Positions 27,554 to 36,975 of a DNA stretch of 64,000 bases are shown in pieces; position 1 is the stretch's first letter; each line of letters begins with the position of its first letter. A program made the translations under genes and the position numbers. A model generated the notes under the pieces. The model saw only the letters and a program-made list of their open reading frames with translations. It searched no databases and was not told the origin of the DNA. This DNA is from Phycisphaerae bacterium (GTDB lineage Bacteria; Planctomycetota; Phycisphaerae; Phycisphaerales; UBA1924): NCBI GenBank assembly GCA_030429705.1, contig JAUIES010000004.1, positions 209,868 to 273,867 of the forward strand, given 5' to 3'.

Positions 27554-29263
27554 CTACAAAGCGTACGCCCGTTGGGCGTATTCTCGCACCATGCGTTCGG
27601 TCGTGAAGTGCGACGCGTTGAGCGCGATACACGCCTGCATCATTTCAATCCATGCGGCACGGTCATTGTAGTAACGAGGCAGGATCGCGTGTTCGAGTTT
27701 GCTATACATGTCTTCAGCGTGGGCTGCGTCCATTTCATCAGCGGGTTGCGTGCGAATGTCATCGGCGAGTTTGCCGATGCCCCAGCCTGTCTTGCCCTCG
27801 ACCCATCCTTCAAGCCACCACCCATCGAGTGTGGACAGTGAGGGCACGCCATTGATCGCAGCCTTCATGCCGCTTGTGCCGGATGCTTCAAGGGGGGGCC
27901 TCGGGTTATTGAGCCATACATCACAACCTGCGACGAGTTTGCGTGCGAGATCGATATTGTAGTTTTCGAGGAATACGCCGGTTGCCGGGCTTTTTAGCCG
28001 AGCCAATGCGTTGTGCACTTGTCGCATAATCTCGCGGCCGGTGCCGTCGTGAGGATGCGCCTTGCCGGCGTAGATGATCTGGATTGGTCCGACACGCTCA
28101 GCGATCTGCTGCAAGCGGTCCGTGTCAGCCACCAGCATGCCCATACGCTTGTACTCAGTTGCCCGGCGTGCAAAAACAATCGTAAACGCCTCAGGATCGA
28201 GCAGCGTCTTGCCTTCTGTCCTTGCGAGAACCTCCTGAATCAATTCGTTCTTTGCGGACATATGCGCTTGAAACAAAGATTCAGGCGGGATCCGACCCGC
28301 CAGACGAAGTTCGGTGTTATTGGTGCGCCATGCTGGCGTGAATTCATCGAAGAGCGCTCGCATGTGGTCGCAGGCCCATGTTGTCGCGTGAATCCCGTTG
28401 GTGATACCTGCGATGTCATAGCCTGGGAACATATCGCGCGAGACTTCGCCGTGTCGTCGAGCAACGCCGTTGGCAAACTTGCTCAGATTCAACGCCATCA
28501 GCGTTGTGTTCAAGACACCAGGTTCGCCGTACAGGTCGGGGCGATGAAAAATAGGATGATCGCCGATGATTGCTCGCACCCGCTCGATGTCAAATCGATC
28601 GTGCCCCGCCGGCACGGGCGTGTGCGTGGTGAAGACGCACTTGCGCTGGACATCAATCATCGCGTCGGCATGAATCTCGGTCGTTTCGTTTCGGCACAAG
28701 TACTCACTGAGCAAATCGACCGTCAGAAAGCACGCGTGCCCTTCGTTCATGTGGAAGCAACCGATGTCGTGTCCGATCGCACGAACCATCCGCCGGCCTC
28801 CGATACCGAGAATCGCCTCCTGCTTGATGCGGTGATCTGTATCGCCGGCATACAGCCGCTGGGCAATGGCGCGATCATCGGCGGTGTTCTCGGGCAGATC
28901 TGTATCCAGGTAATACACAGGGACCACATGGCCGGTCACGCCCACGATGTTCTGGCGGTAGGCGCGAAGCACGACTTCGCGCCCTTCGATAGGAACCACG
29001 ATGCGCTGGCTCATGAGCTGAAGCATCTGCTCGGGTTGCCACTCGACGGGAACTTCCGTCTGTGCTCCTTGTTCGTCGAGCGATTGGCGGAAGTACCCTT
29101 GCCGGTACAGCAGCGTGACGCCGACCATCGGCAGTCCAAGATCGGCTGCTGCTTTAATGGTGTCGCCCGCGAGCACGCCGAGACCACCCGAATAAGTCGG
29201 AATGGACCCTTCCAGGCCGATTTCGAGCGAAAAATAGGCAATATCCTGACCGGTTCGTAGCAT
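27554..29263 (-). CDS. glgP: Alpha-glucan (glycogen) phosphorylase, short type
   Basis: 569 residues, the short GT35 form that releases glucose 1-phosphate from glycogen or maltodextrins. Family segments: FSLEIGLEGSIPTYSGGLGV at the N-terminus, HMNEGHACFL near residue 170, GITNGIHATTWACDHM near residue 285, ARRATEYKRMGMLV near residue 367, and EASGTSGMKAAINGVPSLST near residue 470, where the lysine binds pyridoxal phosphate. It is cytoplasmic. AAGGAG lies before the ATG. The gene converges tightly with the phage head module, and a PqiA-type gene is divergent upstream. Confidence 0.92.
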   Translation of the reverse strand: MLRTGQDIAYFSLEIGLEGSIPTYSGGLGVLAGDTIKAAADLGLPMVGVTLLYRQGYFRQSLDEQGAQTEVPVEWQPEQMLQLMSQRIVVPIEGREVVLRAYRQNIVGVTGHVVPVYYLDTDLPENTADDRAIAQRLYAGDTDHRIKQEAILGIGGRRMVRAIGHDIGCFHMNEGHACFLTVDLLSEYLCRNETTEIHADAMIDVQRKCVFTTHTPVPAGHDRFDIERVRAIIGDHPIFHRPDLYGEPGVLNTTLMALNLSKFANGVARRHGEVSRDMFPGYDIAGITNGIHATTWACDHMRALFDEFTPAWRTNNTELRLAGRIPPESLFQAHMSAKNELIQEVLARTEGKTLLDPEAFTIVFARRATEYKRMGMLVADTDRLQQIAERVGPIQIIYAGKAHPHDGTGREIMRQVHNALARLKSPATGVFLENYNIDLARKLVAGCDVWLNNPRPPLEASGTSGMKAAINGVPSLSTLDGWWLEGWVEGKTGWGIGKLADDIRTQPADEMDAAHAEDMYSKLEHAILPRYYNDRAAWIEMMQACIALNASHFTTERMVREYAQRAYAL

Positions 29264-29321
29264 GAAGCACTCCTTGAAGAGGATCTATCGGCTGAAAGTA
29301 GGCACGATCGTTGACGAACAG

Positions 29322-29327
29322 TATTCT
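29322..29327 (+). promoter_or_regulatory. -10 element TATTCT, leaderless start at 29335
   Basis: TATTCT ends 7 bases before the ATG at 29335, with no ribosome binding site in between. A TTG eight codons earlier is in frame but would lie upstream of the -10 element. Confidence 0.5.
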
Positions 29328-29334
29328 GGTGTCC

Positions 29335-29937
29335 ATGTCAAACGCGTCCATACTCAGAGCGTGCCATTGTTGCGGGCTTGTCCATCGTGTTCCGCCGATT
29401 GGGGTGCGTGACGAAGCGTTTTGCGTGCGATGTGCGACCCGCCTCGCGGTCAAGGCTCATCCACGGTCGCGATCACGAGCTGCGGCATTCGCAGCAGCGG
29501 GGCTGGTCCTCTATCCACTCGCGGTCGGGCTGCCGATCATGCGCATCGAACAGTTCGGACAGGTGAATGCAACGAACATCTGGTCAGGTGCGATCGGGCT
29601 TCTTAGCGGCGGTGAACTGGCAGTGGGGGTTGTGGTGTTCCTTTGTTCCATCGTCGCGCCAGTCCTGAAACTCCTGGCGATGCTGGCGTTGTCGATGCCC
29701 CGCTCGCTCCTGGGGCGCAGGCACCGGGCGATGACCTATCGGTTTGTCGAGTGGATCGGCCGGTGGGGGATGGTGGATGTACTCTTGGTAGCCGTGCTGG
29801 TCGCGCTGGTCAAACTTGGCAGCTGGGCCGAGGTCGCGCCCGGACCGGGGCTCATGGCGTTTGCGAGTGTTGTGGTGCTAAGTGTGTTATCGTCAGCGGT
29901 GTTCGAGCCGCACGCGATATGGGAGGATGACCGTTGA
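29335..29937 (+). CDS. PqiA-like membrane protein (paraquat-inducible protein A)
   Basis: 200 residues. The N-terminus has a two-pair cysteine motif (ACHCCG, then CVRCATR) typical of PqiA. Four hydrophobic segments follow: AAFAAAGLVLYPLAVGLPIM, LAVGVVVFLCSIVAPVLKLL, WGMVDVLLVAVLVALVKLGS and GLMAFASVVVLSVLSS. PqiA proteins are inner-membrane partners of MCE-domain proteins that bridge the envelope for lipid transport. The stop overlaps the TTG start of the MCE gene (TTGA), so the pair is co-translated. Confidence 0.88.
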   Translation: MSNASILRACHCCGLVHRVPPIGVRDEAFCVRCATRLAVKAHPRSRSRAAAFAAAGLVLYPLAVGLPIMRIEQFGQVNATNIWSGAIGLLSGGELAVGVVVFLCSIVAPVLKLLAMLALSMPRSLLGRRHRAMTYRFVEWIGRWGMVDVLLVAVLVALVKLGSWAEVAPGPGLMAFASVVVLSVLSSAVFEPHAIWEDDR

Positions 29938-30836
29938 CGCAGGAACCACCAACCCAGTCAGTTACACCAGAAGTGCCCGATGCGGTCATCGTTCGCGGTG
30001 CGCGGCGATTCAGCGCAGCGTGGCTCTTGCCAGTCATCGCGATTGTCGTTGCCGGCGTACTCGGGTGGCAGGCTTGGCAGCAACGAGGGGTTTCTGTCTG
30101 GGTCACTTTCCCAGATGCTGCCGGGCTCCGTGTTGGCAACGATGTGATCTATCGCGGTATTTCAGTCGGCACCATTCGTGATGTACGCCTCGCACCACAG
30201 GGAAAGCGAGTCATGGTCGAAGCCATGCTCCGCCCCGAAGCCGCGCCACTCGCTGTCGAGGGCTCACGCTTCTGGATCGCCAAACCATCAGTCAGTCTGG
30301 CGGGAGTCACAGGGCTCGAAACGCTCATCGGGCCGACCTACCTCAATGTCTCACCAGGGCGGGCAGAGAATGCAGAGGCATTTGTCTTTGACGGCCTGCC
30401 AGAAAAACCCGCAGATCTCAGCGATCAGCAAAAAGGGCTTCGGGTGGTCCTGCGTGCCGCGAGACGCGGCACCGTCTCCGTCGGTTCGCCGGTGCTCTAT
30501 CGCGATGTCGCGGTCGGTCGTGTCGAGGAGGTTCGCCTTGCACAAGATGCCCGGTGGATCGAGATCGACGCGGTGATCATCGATGAGTTTGCACACCTCG
30601 TTCGTTCGCGAACAAGGTTCTTCAAAGCCAGCGGCATCGGGATCGACTTCGGTTGGTTCGGAGGCCTCAGCGTCCGCGCCGAATCCCTCGAAGCACTGGT
30701 CAGCGGTGCGATCGGGTTCGCAACGCCCGAAAAAACCGGCGAACGCGCCCGAGATGGCGATGTCTTTGATGTCGCCGACGAACCCGACTCTGACTGGCTC
30801 AAATGGGACCCGGTTCTGAGCGATGAGGGGGGGTGA
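29934..30836 (+). CDS. MCE/MlaD-family protein (PqiB-like)
   Basis: 300 residues. One N-terminal transmembrane helix (AAWLLPVIAIVVAGVLGWQA) is followed by two MCE domains, the first near residues 50-120 (VWVTFPDAAGLRVGNDVIYR, then GISVGTIRDVRL) and the second near residues 160-230 (LRVVLRAARRGTVSVGSPVL, then RDVAVGRVEEVRL). PqiB usually has three MCE domains, so this is a shorter version. It would form a periplasmic ring for lipid passage. TTG start overlapping the pqiA-like stop. Followed after 3 bases by a small membrane protein. Confidence 0.87.
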   Translation: MTQEPPTQSVTPEVPDAVIVRGARRFSAAWLLPVIAIVVAGVLGWQAWQQRGVSVWVTFPDAAGLRVGNDVIYRGISVGTIRDVRLAPQGKRVMVEAMLRPEAAPLAVEGSRFWIAKPSVSLAGVTGLETLIGPTYLNVSPGRAENAEAFVFDGLPEKPADLSDQQKGLRVVLRAARRGTVSVGSPVLYRDVAVGRVEEVRLAQDARWIEIDAVIIDEFAHLVRSRTRFFKASGIGIDFGWFGGLSVRAESLEALVSGAIGFATPEKTGERARDGDVFDVADEPDSDWLKWDPVLSDEGG

Positions 30837-30839
30837 TCA

Positions 30840-31082
30840 TTGCAGATCCTCCTGGTTGCCATTCTTGTCGCGATACCTGTCGCACTGGCGACTGTCGGCG
30901 TGACGCTGCTTTTTGGTTTCAAACCAAACCTTGTGGTCATCTCGTCAGTGACGGCTGTTTGCACAACCATCGCCGTCTCGAGAGTGCTCGATAGTTTCAT
31001 AGGAGCCGGAGAGGGCCGCGCGACCAATGATTCAAGTGACGACCCAACGGAAGTCAATGACCGAACCAACGAGTGCCAGTAG
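30840..31082 (+). CDS. Small two-helix membrane protein in the PqiAB-like operon
   Basis: 80 residues from a TTG start preceded by GGGGGG. Two hydrophobic helices (LLVAILVAIPVALATVGVTLL and VVISSVTAVCTTIAVSRVLD) and a polar tail. I recognise no family. Its close spacing suggests it is the third gene of the PqiA/MCE operon; whether it is the true partner lipoprotein substitute or an unrelated protein is unknown. Confidence 0.5.
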   Translation: MQILLVAILVAIPVALATVGVTLLFGFKPNLVVISSVTAVCTTIAVSRVLDSFIGAGEGRATNDSSDDPTEVNDRTNECQ

Positions 31083-31104
31083 CGGATTCTGAGCCCTTGG
31101 CTCT

Positions 31105-32088
31105 CTAAGGCTCTATCCAAGTTGGATTCGTTGCATCGGATTCCCAACGCATGAACTCGCCCAACATGTTGGTGGTATAAATGGTCGTGCCGTCTGGCGA
31201 CCACGCCAATCCCCAGAGTTTTGAATCAACTTTCGATTCGTGAAGGAGGGCGCCCTTTGCGTCGTAAATAAGAAGTGCGTCAGAGGTCGCTGCGAACCGT
31301 GTGCCGTCCGGATTCCATTGAATCTGACGAAACTCAGCGCCCGGTCGTTCGAATCGGTGTTTCAACGAACCATCATCAGCGCGAAACTGAATCTCAGGCG
31401 CATCGCCAAAGTCATGGTTACCGTAGTCACCAATGACGAAATACGCGCCACTCGGGTGCCACGCAGCGCAGAGCAGCAAACACGGCCCGCGTGAGTTCGG
31501 ACGGTGAACGATTGTGGTCGGTTCAATGGGCTCTTCCTGCGAGAAGTCATAGAGAAGCACAAACTCGCCAATGGCGATGACCTTGTTCTCGCTTGGGTGC
31601 CATGCGACCCCAGTGAGGCTTTTGCCGTTCTCAATCCTGTGCTTGTAAACCAGTTTCGGTTTGGCCACATCGTCGGCCACATTCCACACTCGAATCGCAC
31701 CGTCATGACCTGAGATCGCAACCATGGAGCCGTCATGATTCCAAGCTATGCCTCGAGCACCCTCGTCCGTTTCAAAGTGAACAAACCGCCCGGTATCGAG
31801 ATGATAGAGTCCTGTTGATTCAGGTGGCCCTGTGACGCCGAGCCAATTTCCATCAGGTGAGAATACTGCTGCCGATCCAACGATCGGGGGGAGAACACGC
31901 CCTCGTGTATTCGGTTCGAGACCGTCTGTGTCATAGAGCCACTGTGTGGGTAGGCCGCTCGTCGCAAGCAGGGAACCATCTGGCGAAACATCGACGGCCC
32001 AAAGAACTGGAGGCGGCTCGGTCCGGGCAATCGACACCAAGACCAGAACGAAGATCACGCTCAATATATGGTTGAGTAGTCTCGTCAT
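31105..32088 (-). CDS. Exported WD40-repeat protein
   Basis: 327 residues from the ATG at 32088. A signal peptide is visible (LSVIFVLVLVSIART). The rest is a beta-propeller with repeats such as LWAVDVSPDGSLLATSG, AAVFSPDGNWLGVTG, GIAWNHDGSMVAISGHDGAI, GVAWHPSENKVIAIGE, CAAWHPSGAYFVIGDYG, IQWNPDGTRFAATSDAL and GLAWSPDGTTIYTTNMLGE, about seven blades. WD40 propellers are binding platforms; no partner can be inferred. Promoter immediately upstream of the start codon. Confidence 0.85.
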   Translation of the reverse strand: MTRLLNHILSVIFVLVLVSIARTEPPPVLWAVDVSPDGSLLATSGLPTQWLYDTDGLEPNTRGRVLPPIVGSAAVFSPDGNWLGVTGPPESTGLYHLDTGRFVHFETDEGARGIAWNHDGSMVAISGHDGAIRVWNVADDVAKPKLVYKHRIENGKSLTGVAWHPSENKVIAIGEFVLLYDFSQEEPIEPTTIVHRPNSRGPCLLLCAAWHPSGAYFVIGDYGNHDFGDAPEIQFRADDGSLKHRFERPGAEFRQIQWNPDGTRFAATSDALLIYDAKGALLHESKVDSKLWGLAWSPDGTTIYTTNMLGEFMRWESDATNPTWIEP

Positions 32089-32094
32089 CCATAG

Positions 32095-32100
32095 ACTATA
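32095..32100 (-). promoter_or_regulatory. -10 element TATAGT, leaderless start at 32088
   Basis: On the minus strand TATAGT is followed by ctatgg and ATG. Confidence 0.5.
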
Positions 32101-32204
32101 GATGGTGCCTGTAGGAAAACGGCAAAGCGTCATCAAACCAACGGAGTCTCGATGCGCGAGAACGCGCGATCGAGAATGCCTTCACTGGTCGGTACTCGCC
32201 AGGT

Positions 32205-33668
32205 TCAGCCGTCACCATGAGTTGGACAGACCTCCGTAAACAGCCGTAGGTATTCGGAGACATCCCAGAAGTCGAACTCTCCGAAAGGCTCCGCGAGGTC
32301 TGCCATCGGGTCTTCATTCGAGTAGTCGTTCAGGAAGTGAATGAGATCGGCAAAGTCGATGATGCCATCAGCAGTCCGATCGGCGGGCGGGGTGTCAATC
32401 ACTATGTTCCACCACACATTACCGAAAAGAGCCATTCGCTTTTGCTCATCGCGGACCCAGGGTGTGTCATCCTGAGCCTTGGCAATCAGCACATACTCGC
32501 CCGGCTGTAATTGCAACTCACAGAGGTCGTAAATGAATCGACCTTCAGACCCGGGGATGACATCGAATCCAAGTTGCCACCACACATTGAGATCATGACC
32601 AACAGGTTGAACAACATCGAAGCTGAAACTGTGGCCGTGTCCATGAAACTCGCCTTGCGGAGAGTGAGAGTCAATCACACGAGCACCGATATGCGAAAAA
32701 TACACAAGTTCTTCGACCGATGGCATGTTGAACTGCCGCCCGAGCGATCGCATGAGTGAGTTCACGCTTGGGCGGAAAAGTCCAAAAGACGAGTACATTG
32801 CCCCTTCCCATGAACCGACGAGACCATCAAACTCTGGAAAAGACTCGCCGATCCAGTCATGCCACTTCGTTTCGAGTGCAAGTTGGTCTTCGGCATCGTA
32901 AATCGAAGCATTGGTACGAATCGTCTCCGGTCCGGTATAGGTTGTCGGGCCTCCCGTTTGGTACTCGTCGGCAAGATGGCCGAACGCATGTCCAAACTCG
33001 TGCAAAAGAACCCAGTCAGCGGCGCTGTGTCCTGCCGCCACATAAGAAATGAGTTGGCCGAATGAAGCTGCTCCTCCGTATCTGGTCGAGTTACACAGCA
33101 CAATCACTTGCTCGTCCCCAGGTGCGAGCGACGATATCGATCGAATCTTTGACCAGTCGCCACAAATAGCCCGTTCGATGCCGCTGCACCAATAGCCGGT
33201 GTCGAGCGCAGTGTCACGATCGATACCTTCAACAGGGTCGTTGTCGATACCTGACTCATTTGAAATGACATCAATTCGGTGAACATTGAAGTGAGATCGG
33301 TATGTCTTAAATGGTTCTTTGTCGAACATGAACGCGATTTGCTCATTGACCTGGGCATGGAATAGGTCAAGTTCGTCTTCCGTATACCCATCACCCATGA
33401 ACACAATGTCAACCCGGTTGTCCGAGCGTCCGCTATCAATAAGTGTCTCGATGTTGTACGCCCCGCGCGATTGGGCTTGTTCGGCGGCGTCGAGAGATTC
33501 GAGTGTGGGGGGGTCGATTGGCATGTGAATGACATCGCCAGCGAGATGGCCATTCTCACCTGGATAGCAGACATGAATCGTGTCGATCATGCTGTCTTGC
33601 GTTTGCGCAGCAAGAGAATTCTGAACGATCAAAACCAACGCGGAAATACAGAACGGTCGTCGGTGCAT
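32205..33668 (-). CDS. M64-family metallopeptidase with dockerin-like tail
   Basis: 487 residues with a signal peptide (ISALVLIVQNSLAAQ). The region VDIVFMGDGYTEDELDLF near residue 87 and the zinc site LLHEFGHAFGHLADEYQTGG near residue 225 (H-E-x-x-H-x-x-x-H) identify the M64 (IgA protease-like) family. A beta domain follows (residues 330-410). The end has a dockerin-like pair, DGIIDFADLIHFLNDYS and EFDFWDVSEYLRLF, and finishes VCPTHGDG, a variant of the GCP tail seen elsewhere in the window. It is probably secreted and surface-attached. GGAG lies 7 bases before the ATG. Confidence 0.87.
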   Translation of the reverse strand: MHRRPFCISALVLIVQNSLAAQTQDSMIDTIHVCYPGENGHLAGDVIHMPIDPPTLESLDAAEQAQSRGAYNIETLIDSGRSDNRVDIVFMGDGYTEDELDLFHAQVNEQIAFMFDKEPFKTYRSHFNVHRIDVISNESGIDNDPVEGIDRDTALDTGYWCSGIERAICGDWSKIRSISSLAPGDEQVIVLCNSTRYGGAASFGQLISYVAAGHSAADWVLLHEFGHAFGHLADEYQTGGPTTYTGPETIRTNASIYDAEDQLALETKWHDWIGESFPEFDGLVGSWEGAMYSSFGLFRPSVNSLMRSLGRQFNMPSVEELVYFSHIGARVIDSHSPQGEFHGHGHSFSFDVVQPVGHDLNVWWQLGFDVIPGSEGRFIYDLCELQLQPGEYVLIAKAQDDTPWVRDEQKRMALFGNVWWNIVIDTPPADRTADGIIDFADLIHFLNDYSNEDPMADLAEPFGEFDFWDVSEYLRLFTEVCPTHGDG

Positions 33669-33850
33669 TATTTACTCCAATGGCCTTCAAATGCGAAAGG
33701 CTCATAGCGGGTGATCAGCGGGCGGAAAAAATCCGAACCGAGGTCAAACCACGCGTTCCGATTAACCATACTGCAACATTGGTCCTACTGATCCACGAAT
33801 CTGGAGAAGTAGCGCCATTCGAAGAAATGCCGTGTGAGTAGGAGAGATCT

Positions 33851-34375
33851 TCACGCGCCATCAATCATTGTGTACATCAGCGTATTAAAATCAATCTCGC
33901 CCGTCTCGACCCCGAGTCGGCGCAGCATGTGCATTGCCTGGGCCCGGTGATGGATCTCGTGAAACGCCAACTGCGTGAACACATCCGCCGGTGATGCCCG
34001 GTACACGAACGCTCGGCCCTCGTGCTCCGTCGTACAAGTCATCTCCGTCAGCCAATCCGCAACGCCGTCAAGATCCCGCCGAATCTGCGTCGCCTGAGCG
34101 GTCCATACCCGTTCGACCTCGGCAAACGGCAAGGCTGACGCGGTGGTCACTTCAGGATCACGCTCGGGGGGGAGTGTCCCGAGCGGCTCCGTGCGCCCGA
34201 TGATCCGCTGCATGTAGCACCACTCGGCCGCCATCATGTGGTGAATCGTCCGCGCCAAAGAGCCCAGCCCGATCGGGTGCTCCGTGCGGTACTGCTCATC
34301 CGCAAGCGGCCGGACCCACCCAAACAGATGAGCCCGCGACTTGATGAGGTAGTCATAGGTGCGTAAGGGTTGCAT
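33851..34375 (-). CDS. DinB-family protein
   Basis: 174 residues from the ATG at 34375. Four-helix DinB-like fold with a metal site: TIHHMMAAEWCYMQR near residue 45 supplies one histidine and FHEIHHRAQAMHMLRRLG near residue 145 the others. DinB/YfiT proteins are thiol- or damage-related metal-dependent transferases; the substrate here is unknown. Its start is set by TACACT 5 bases upstream. A VOC-family gene lies upstream in the same direction with its own promoter of the same type. Confidence 0.85.
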   Translation of the reverse strand: MQPLRTYDYLIKSRAHLFGWVRPLADEQYRTEHPIGLGSLARTIHHMMAAEWCYMQRIIGRTEPLGTLPPERDPEVTTASALPFAEVERVWTAQATQIRRDLDGVADWLTEMTCTTEHEGRAFVYRASPADVFTQLAFHEIHHRAQAMHMLRRLGVETGEIDFNTLMYTMIDGA

Positions 34376-34380
34376 GCCAA

Positions 34381-34386
34381 AGTGTA
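34381..34386 (-). promoter_or_regulatory. -10 element TACACT, leaderless start at 34375
   Basis: On the minus strand TACACT, then ttggc, then ATG. TTGGCC 18 bases further upstream could be a -35. Confidence 0.6.
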
Positions 34387-34477
34387 CAGCCAACCGAGTC
34401 ACATGGCCAAGACTATGCACGACCACAAACGATCTCTCCCAACGAGCCCCGACCGTCAGGGAGGCGGTCTCTCCAAC

Positions 34478-34945
34478 TCAATCAACACCACACGCCTCTC
34501 TCAACGCCGCGATATCAATCTTCACCATCGTCGTCATAGCCGCAAACGCCCGATCCACCGTCGCCGGATCATTCATCAGGTCCATCAGCATGGTGGGGGT
34601 AATCTGCCACGAGAGTCCGAACTTGTCCGCGAGCCACCCGCAGGCATGCTCCTGCCCACCCTCGCCAAGCCGCGACCAATAGTGGTCGATCTCATCCTGT
34701 GTCTCACAGTAGATCATCAGCGAGACACCCATCGAAAACGAAAAATCCGGCCCGCCGTTGAGCGCGACATACGGCTGCCCGTCCAACTCAAACGAAATCG
34801 TCATGACTTTCCCAGCCATACCAGGCACGGATGCAGGAAAATGCGTGGTATCCACAATGCGACTGTTGGGAAAAATCCCGGTATAAAACGCGACGGCTTC
34901 CTCTGCCTGATCATTGAAAGTCAGAAAAGTGGTGATTGTGGTCAT
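34478..34945 (-). CDS. VOC-family (PhnB-like) protein
   Basis: 155 residues with the PhnB/glyoxalase-like layout: FLTFNDQAEEAVAFYTGIFP, then MTISFELDGQPYVALNGGPD, SLMIYCETQDEIDHYWSRL and ACGWLADKFGLSWQITPTML. PhnB-type proteins are often annotated as 3-demethylubiquinone methyltransferase-like, but their function is unsettled; I keep to the fold. Cytoplasmic. Preceded by a -10 hexamer 7 bases from the start. Confidence 0.88.
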   Translation of the reverse strand: MTTITTFLTFNDQAEEAVAFYTGIFPNSRIVDTTHFPASVPGMAGKVMTISFELDGQPYVALNGGPDFSFSMGVSLMIYCETQDEIDHYWSRLGEGGQEHACGWLADKFGLSWQITPTMLMDLMNDPATVDRAFAAMTTMVKIDIAALREACGVD

Positions 34946-34952
34946 GCGGATC

Positions 34953-34958
34953 AGTGTA
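34953..34958 (-). promoter_or_regulatory. -10 element TACACT, leaderless start at 34945
   Basis: On the minus strand TACACT, then gatccgc, then ATG. TTGCGG lies 16 bases upstream of the hexamer as a possible -35. Confidence 0.6.
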
Positions 34959-35066
34959 CAGTCCTCTTCGAGATCCGCAACAGCCGAGCGTAAGTGGGAA
35001 GATGCGCACGCCGCGGCTATTGTCGTGCACTGAATAAAGATGGAATATACCCGAAAGGATCGCTCT

Positions 35067-36005
35067 ATGGCTCAACGAATCAATGTGAAGACGATGTTTG
35101 CTCTCCTTATCACCGCGACCGGTACAGCGTGGGCGCAGGACGCCGCTCCGGTCGATCAGGCTCAGCCCGTCGCGCAACAACCGACTGAGGACAAACCTGC
35201 CATCAAGTTACTTGACGCAGGCAAAGGCGACAAGTTTGAACTGCGATATGCACCAAAAATTGGACAGTCGTTTCTTCTAACCATGTCGATGGACACATCG
35301 ATGGAGTTGTCGATGGCCGGGCAACAAATGCCGGCACAAGACATTCCGACAACGACCTCAACCATTCGTATAACAACCACAAAGATCGAAGGTGACGCGA
35401 TTCACTACGCAATGGTGGTTGAAAGCATGAGGGCAGAGGGGGGTCCGATGGCCGAAATGCTCAACGGCATGCTCAAGTCGATAAAGGGTGTCAAGGGCAC
35501 GGGCATCATGAGCGACCGCGGCGAGAATCGATCGATGCAATTCGAAGCCCCAGCCGGCCAGAATCCGATGATGGCTCAGTCCATGTCGTCAATGGAAGAC
35601 ACACTGCGGAACGCAGCCACATTCCTGCCACAGGAAAAAGTAGGGGTGGGAGCCAAGTGGCAAGCAGTTTACACGATGGATGCTGACGGCATCAACATGA
35701 AGCAGACGATGGAGTACACGCTCGGTTCATTCAACGATGGCGTGGCAAAACTGGAAGTGAAGATGACCCAGTCCGCCGAGCCGCAGTCAGTGACCAACGA
35801 TCAACTGCCCCCCGGCATGACGCTTGACCTGAAGAGTCTCAAAGGAACGGGCAAGGGGACATCGACGATCAACCTTGGGTGGTTGGTCCCGTTGGAGACG
35901 GCCGGAACGAGCACCACCACCGTCGTCATGTCGGCAGCCCAGATGGGTGAGATGTCGCAGACGGTGTCAGTTAAAATCGACATGGCGAGCAAACCCGTCG
36001 AGTAA
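35067..36005 (+). CDS. Exported DUF6263-like protein
   Basis: 312 residues from the ATG at 35067, with AAAGGAT upstream. Signal peptide FALLITATGTAWAQ. A Pro/Gln-rich linker is followed by a beta-rich domain beginning FELRYAPKIGQSFLLTMSMD and containing IRITTTKIEGDAIHYAM and VGVGAKWQAVYTMDADGI; this resembles DUF6263, a periplasmic family without known function. Met-rich segments (MAEMLNGMLKS, NPMMAQSMSSME) are notable. Single-gene unit. Confidence 0.7.
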   Translation: MAQRINVKTMFALLITATGTAWAQDAAPVDQAQPVAQQPTEDKPAIKLLDAGKGDKFELRYAPKIGQSFLLTMSMDTSMELSMAGQQMPAQDIPTTTSTIRITTTKIEGDAIHYAMVVESMRAEGGPMAEMLNGMLKSIKGVKGTGIMSDRGENRSMQFEAPAGQNPMMAQSMSSMEDTLRNAATFLPQEKVGVGAKWQAVYTMDADGINMKQTMEYTLGSFNDGVAKLEVKMTQSAEPQSVTNDQLPPGMTLDLKSLKGTGKGTSTINLGWLVPLETAGTSTTTVVMSAAQMGEMSQTVSVKIDMASKPVE

Positions 36006-36208
36006 ATCAGATTGATATGGTCACCCTTTTGGGTGGCCATATTTTATCAAGTATCGAAACGGGCTCCCCGAGTCTGCGGTCACAGGCAGTGAAAAGATCT
36101 GCAGGGAATTCCTTGCAGAACATTGATCCGGTTGTACTTTATTGGGACGAACCCCTCTGTTCGGGCGGTATCGGTGGGCTCAAAGATCTATTGAAACAGG
36201 AGAGAATC

Positions 36209-36853
36209 ATGAAAAGTGCTCGTATTGCGTTACTGGCATCAGGACTTCTGATCGCTTCCGGCGCCCAGGCTGACATCGTCCGAGTCGAAATCCTTGGTTC
36301 GGTCGATTTCAATGTCATCGGTGGCGACCACGCGGGCATCCCAAGCGGCGCACCCGTCATGATGGCGTTTGATCTGGACTCAGATGACTTTGTCGATAGC
36401 GGGTCATTCCCGACGCGCGGGTATTCCATCATTCTCTCGTCCTTCGTGATGACCGTCGGCGGCGCTGGAATCACCATGGACGATCCGCAGCCATTCGGAC
36501 CTGCGTACTTCGTCCTCCGTGACAATGACCCCGCGGTCGATGGGTTCCTCATCTCCCGCAATGTTGACTTTCCGCAGCCGGTCGGTGTGCATGTCAACGG
36601 CCTGACACAAGCCCATGAACTCGACTTCCTCGCCACTTATGGCAACACCACCACGCTGTCCTCGCTCAACATTCTTGATGCGGTGGGTTCCTACGACTTC
36701 ACGGGTATCAGCGTCTTTGGCTGGGGCGTTGGTCGCTTCGGCAACCATGGGGCTGAGTACATTTATGAATCGATGACCATCACCCGCGTCCCGGCTCCGG
36801 CATCGCTCGCGCTGCTCGGACTGGGTGGGTTCGCCATCCGTCGTCGTCGCTAA
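36209..36853 (+). CDS. PEP-CTERM-type exported protein
   Basis: 214 residues from the ATG at 36209, chosen because CAGGAGAG lies just upstream and the signal peptide (IALLASGLLIASGAQA) then starts the protein. The C-terminus VPAPASLALLGLGGFAIRRRR is a PEP-CTERM-like sorting tail. The middle is beta-rich (VEILGSVDFNVIGGDHAG, YSIILSSFVMTVGGAG). Function unknown. A strong terminator follows. Confidence 0.82.
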   Translation: MKSARIALLASGLLIASGAQADIVRVEILGSVDFNVIGGDHAGIPSGAPVMMAFDLDSDDFVDSGSFPTRGYSIILSSFVMTVGGAGITMDDPQPFGPAYFVLRDNDPAVDGFLISRNVDFPQPVGVHVNGLTQAHELDFLATYGNTTTLSSLNILDAVGSYDFTGISVFGWGVGRFGNHGAEYIYESMTITRVPAPASLALLGLGGFAIRRRR

Positions 36854-36885
36854 GACGGCACAATCAGACAATGTCTGTTGAATCG

Positions 36886-36914
36886 ACACCCGCGGGAAGC
36901 CGCGGGTGTTTTTC
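36886..36914 (+). terminator. Intrinsic terminator after the PEP-CTERM gene
   Basis: ACACCCGCGG (36886-36895) pairs with CCGCGGGTGT (36900-36909), 4-base loop, then TTTTC. Confidence 0.9.
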
Positions 36915-36975
36915 ATTGTCCAGATTGAGGTGCTGGGGACTCCCTCGCTGGCGCTTTGGGCTCGTTGGGGCAACC

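Noticed and set aside
28013..29260. 415-codon plus-strand frame opposite glgP
   Set aside because: glgP is certain from its family motifs; the opposite frame has no homology pattern.
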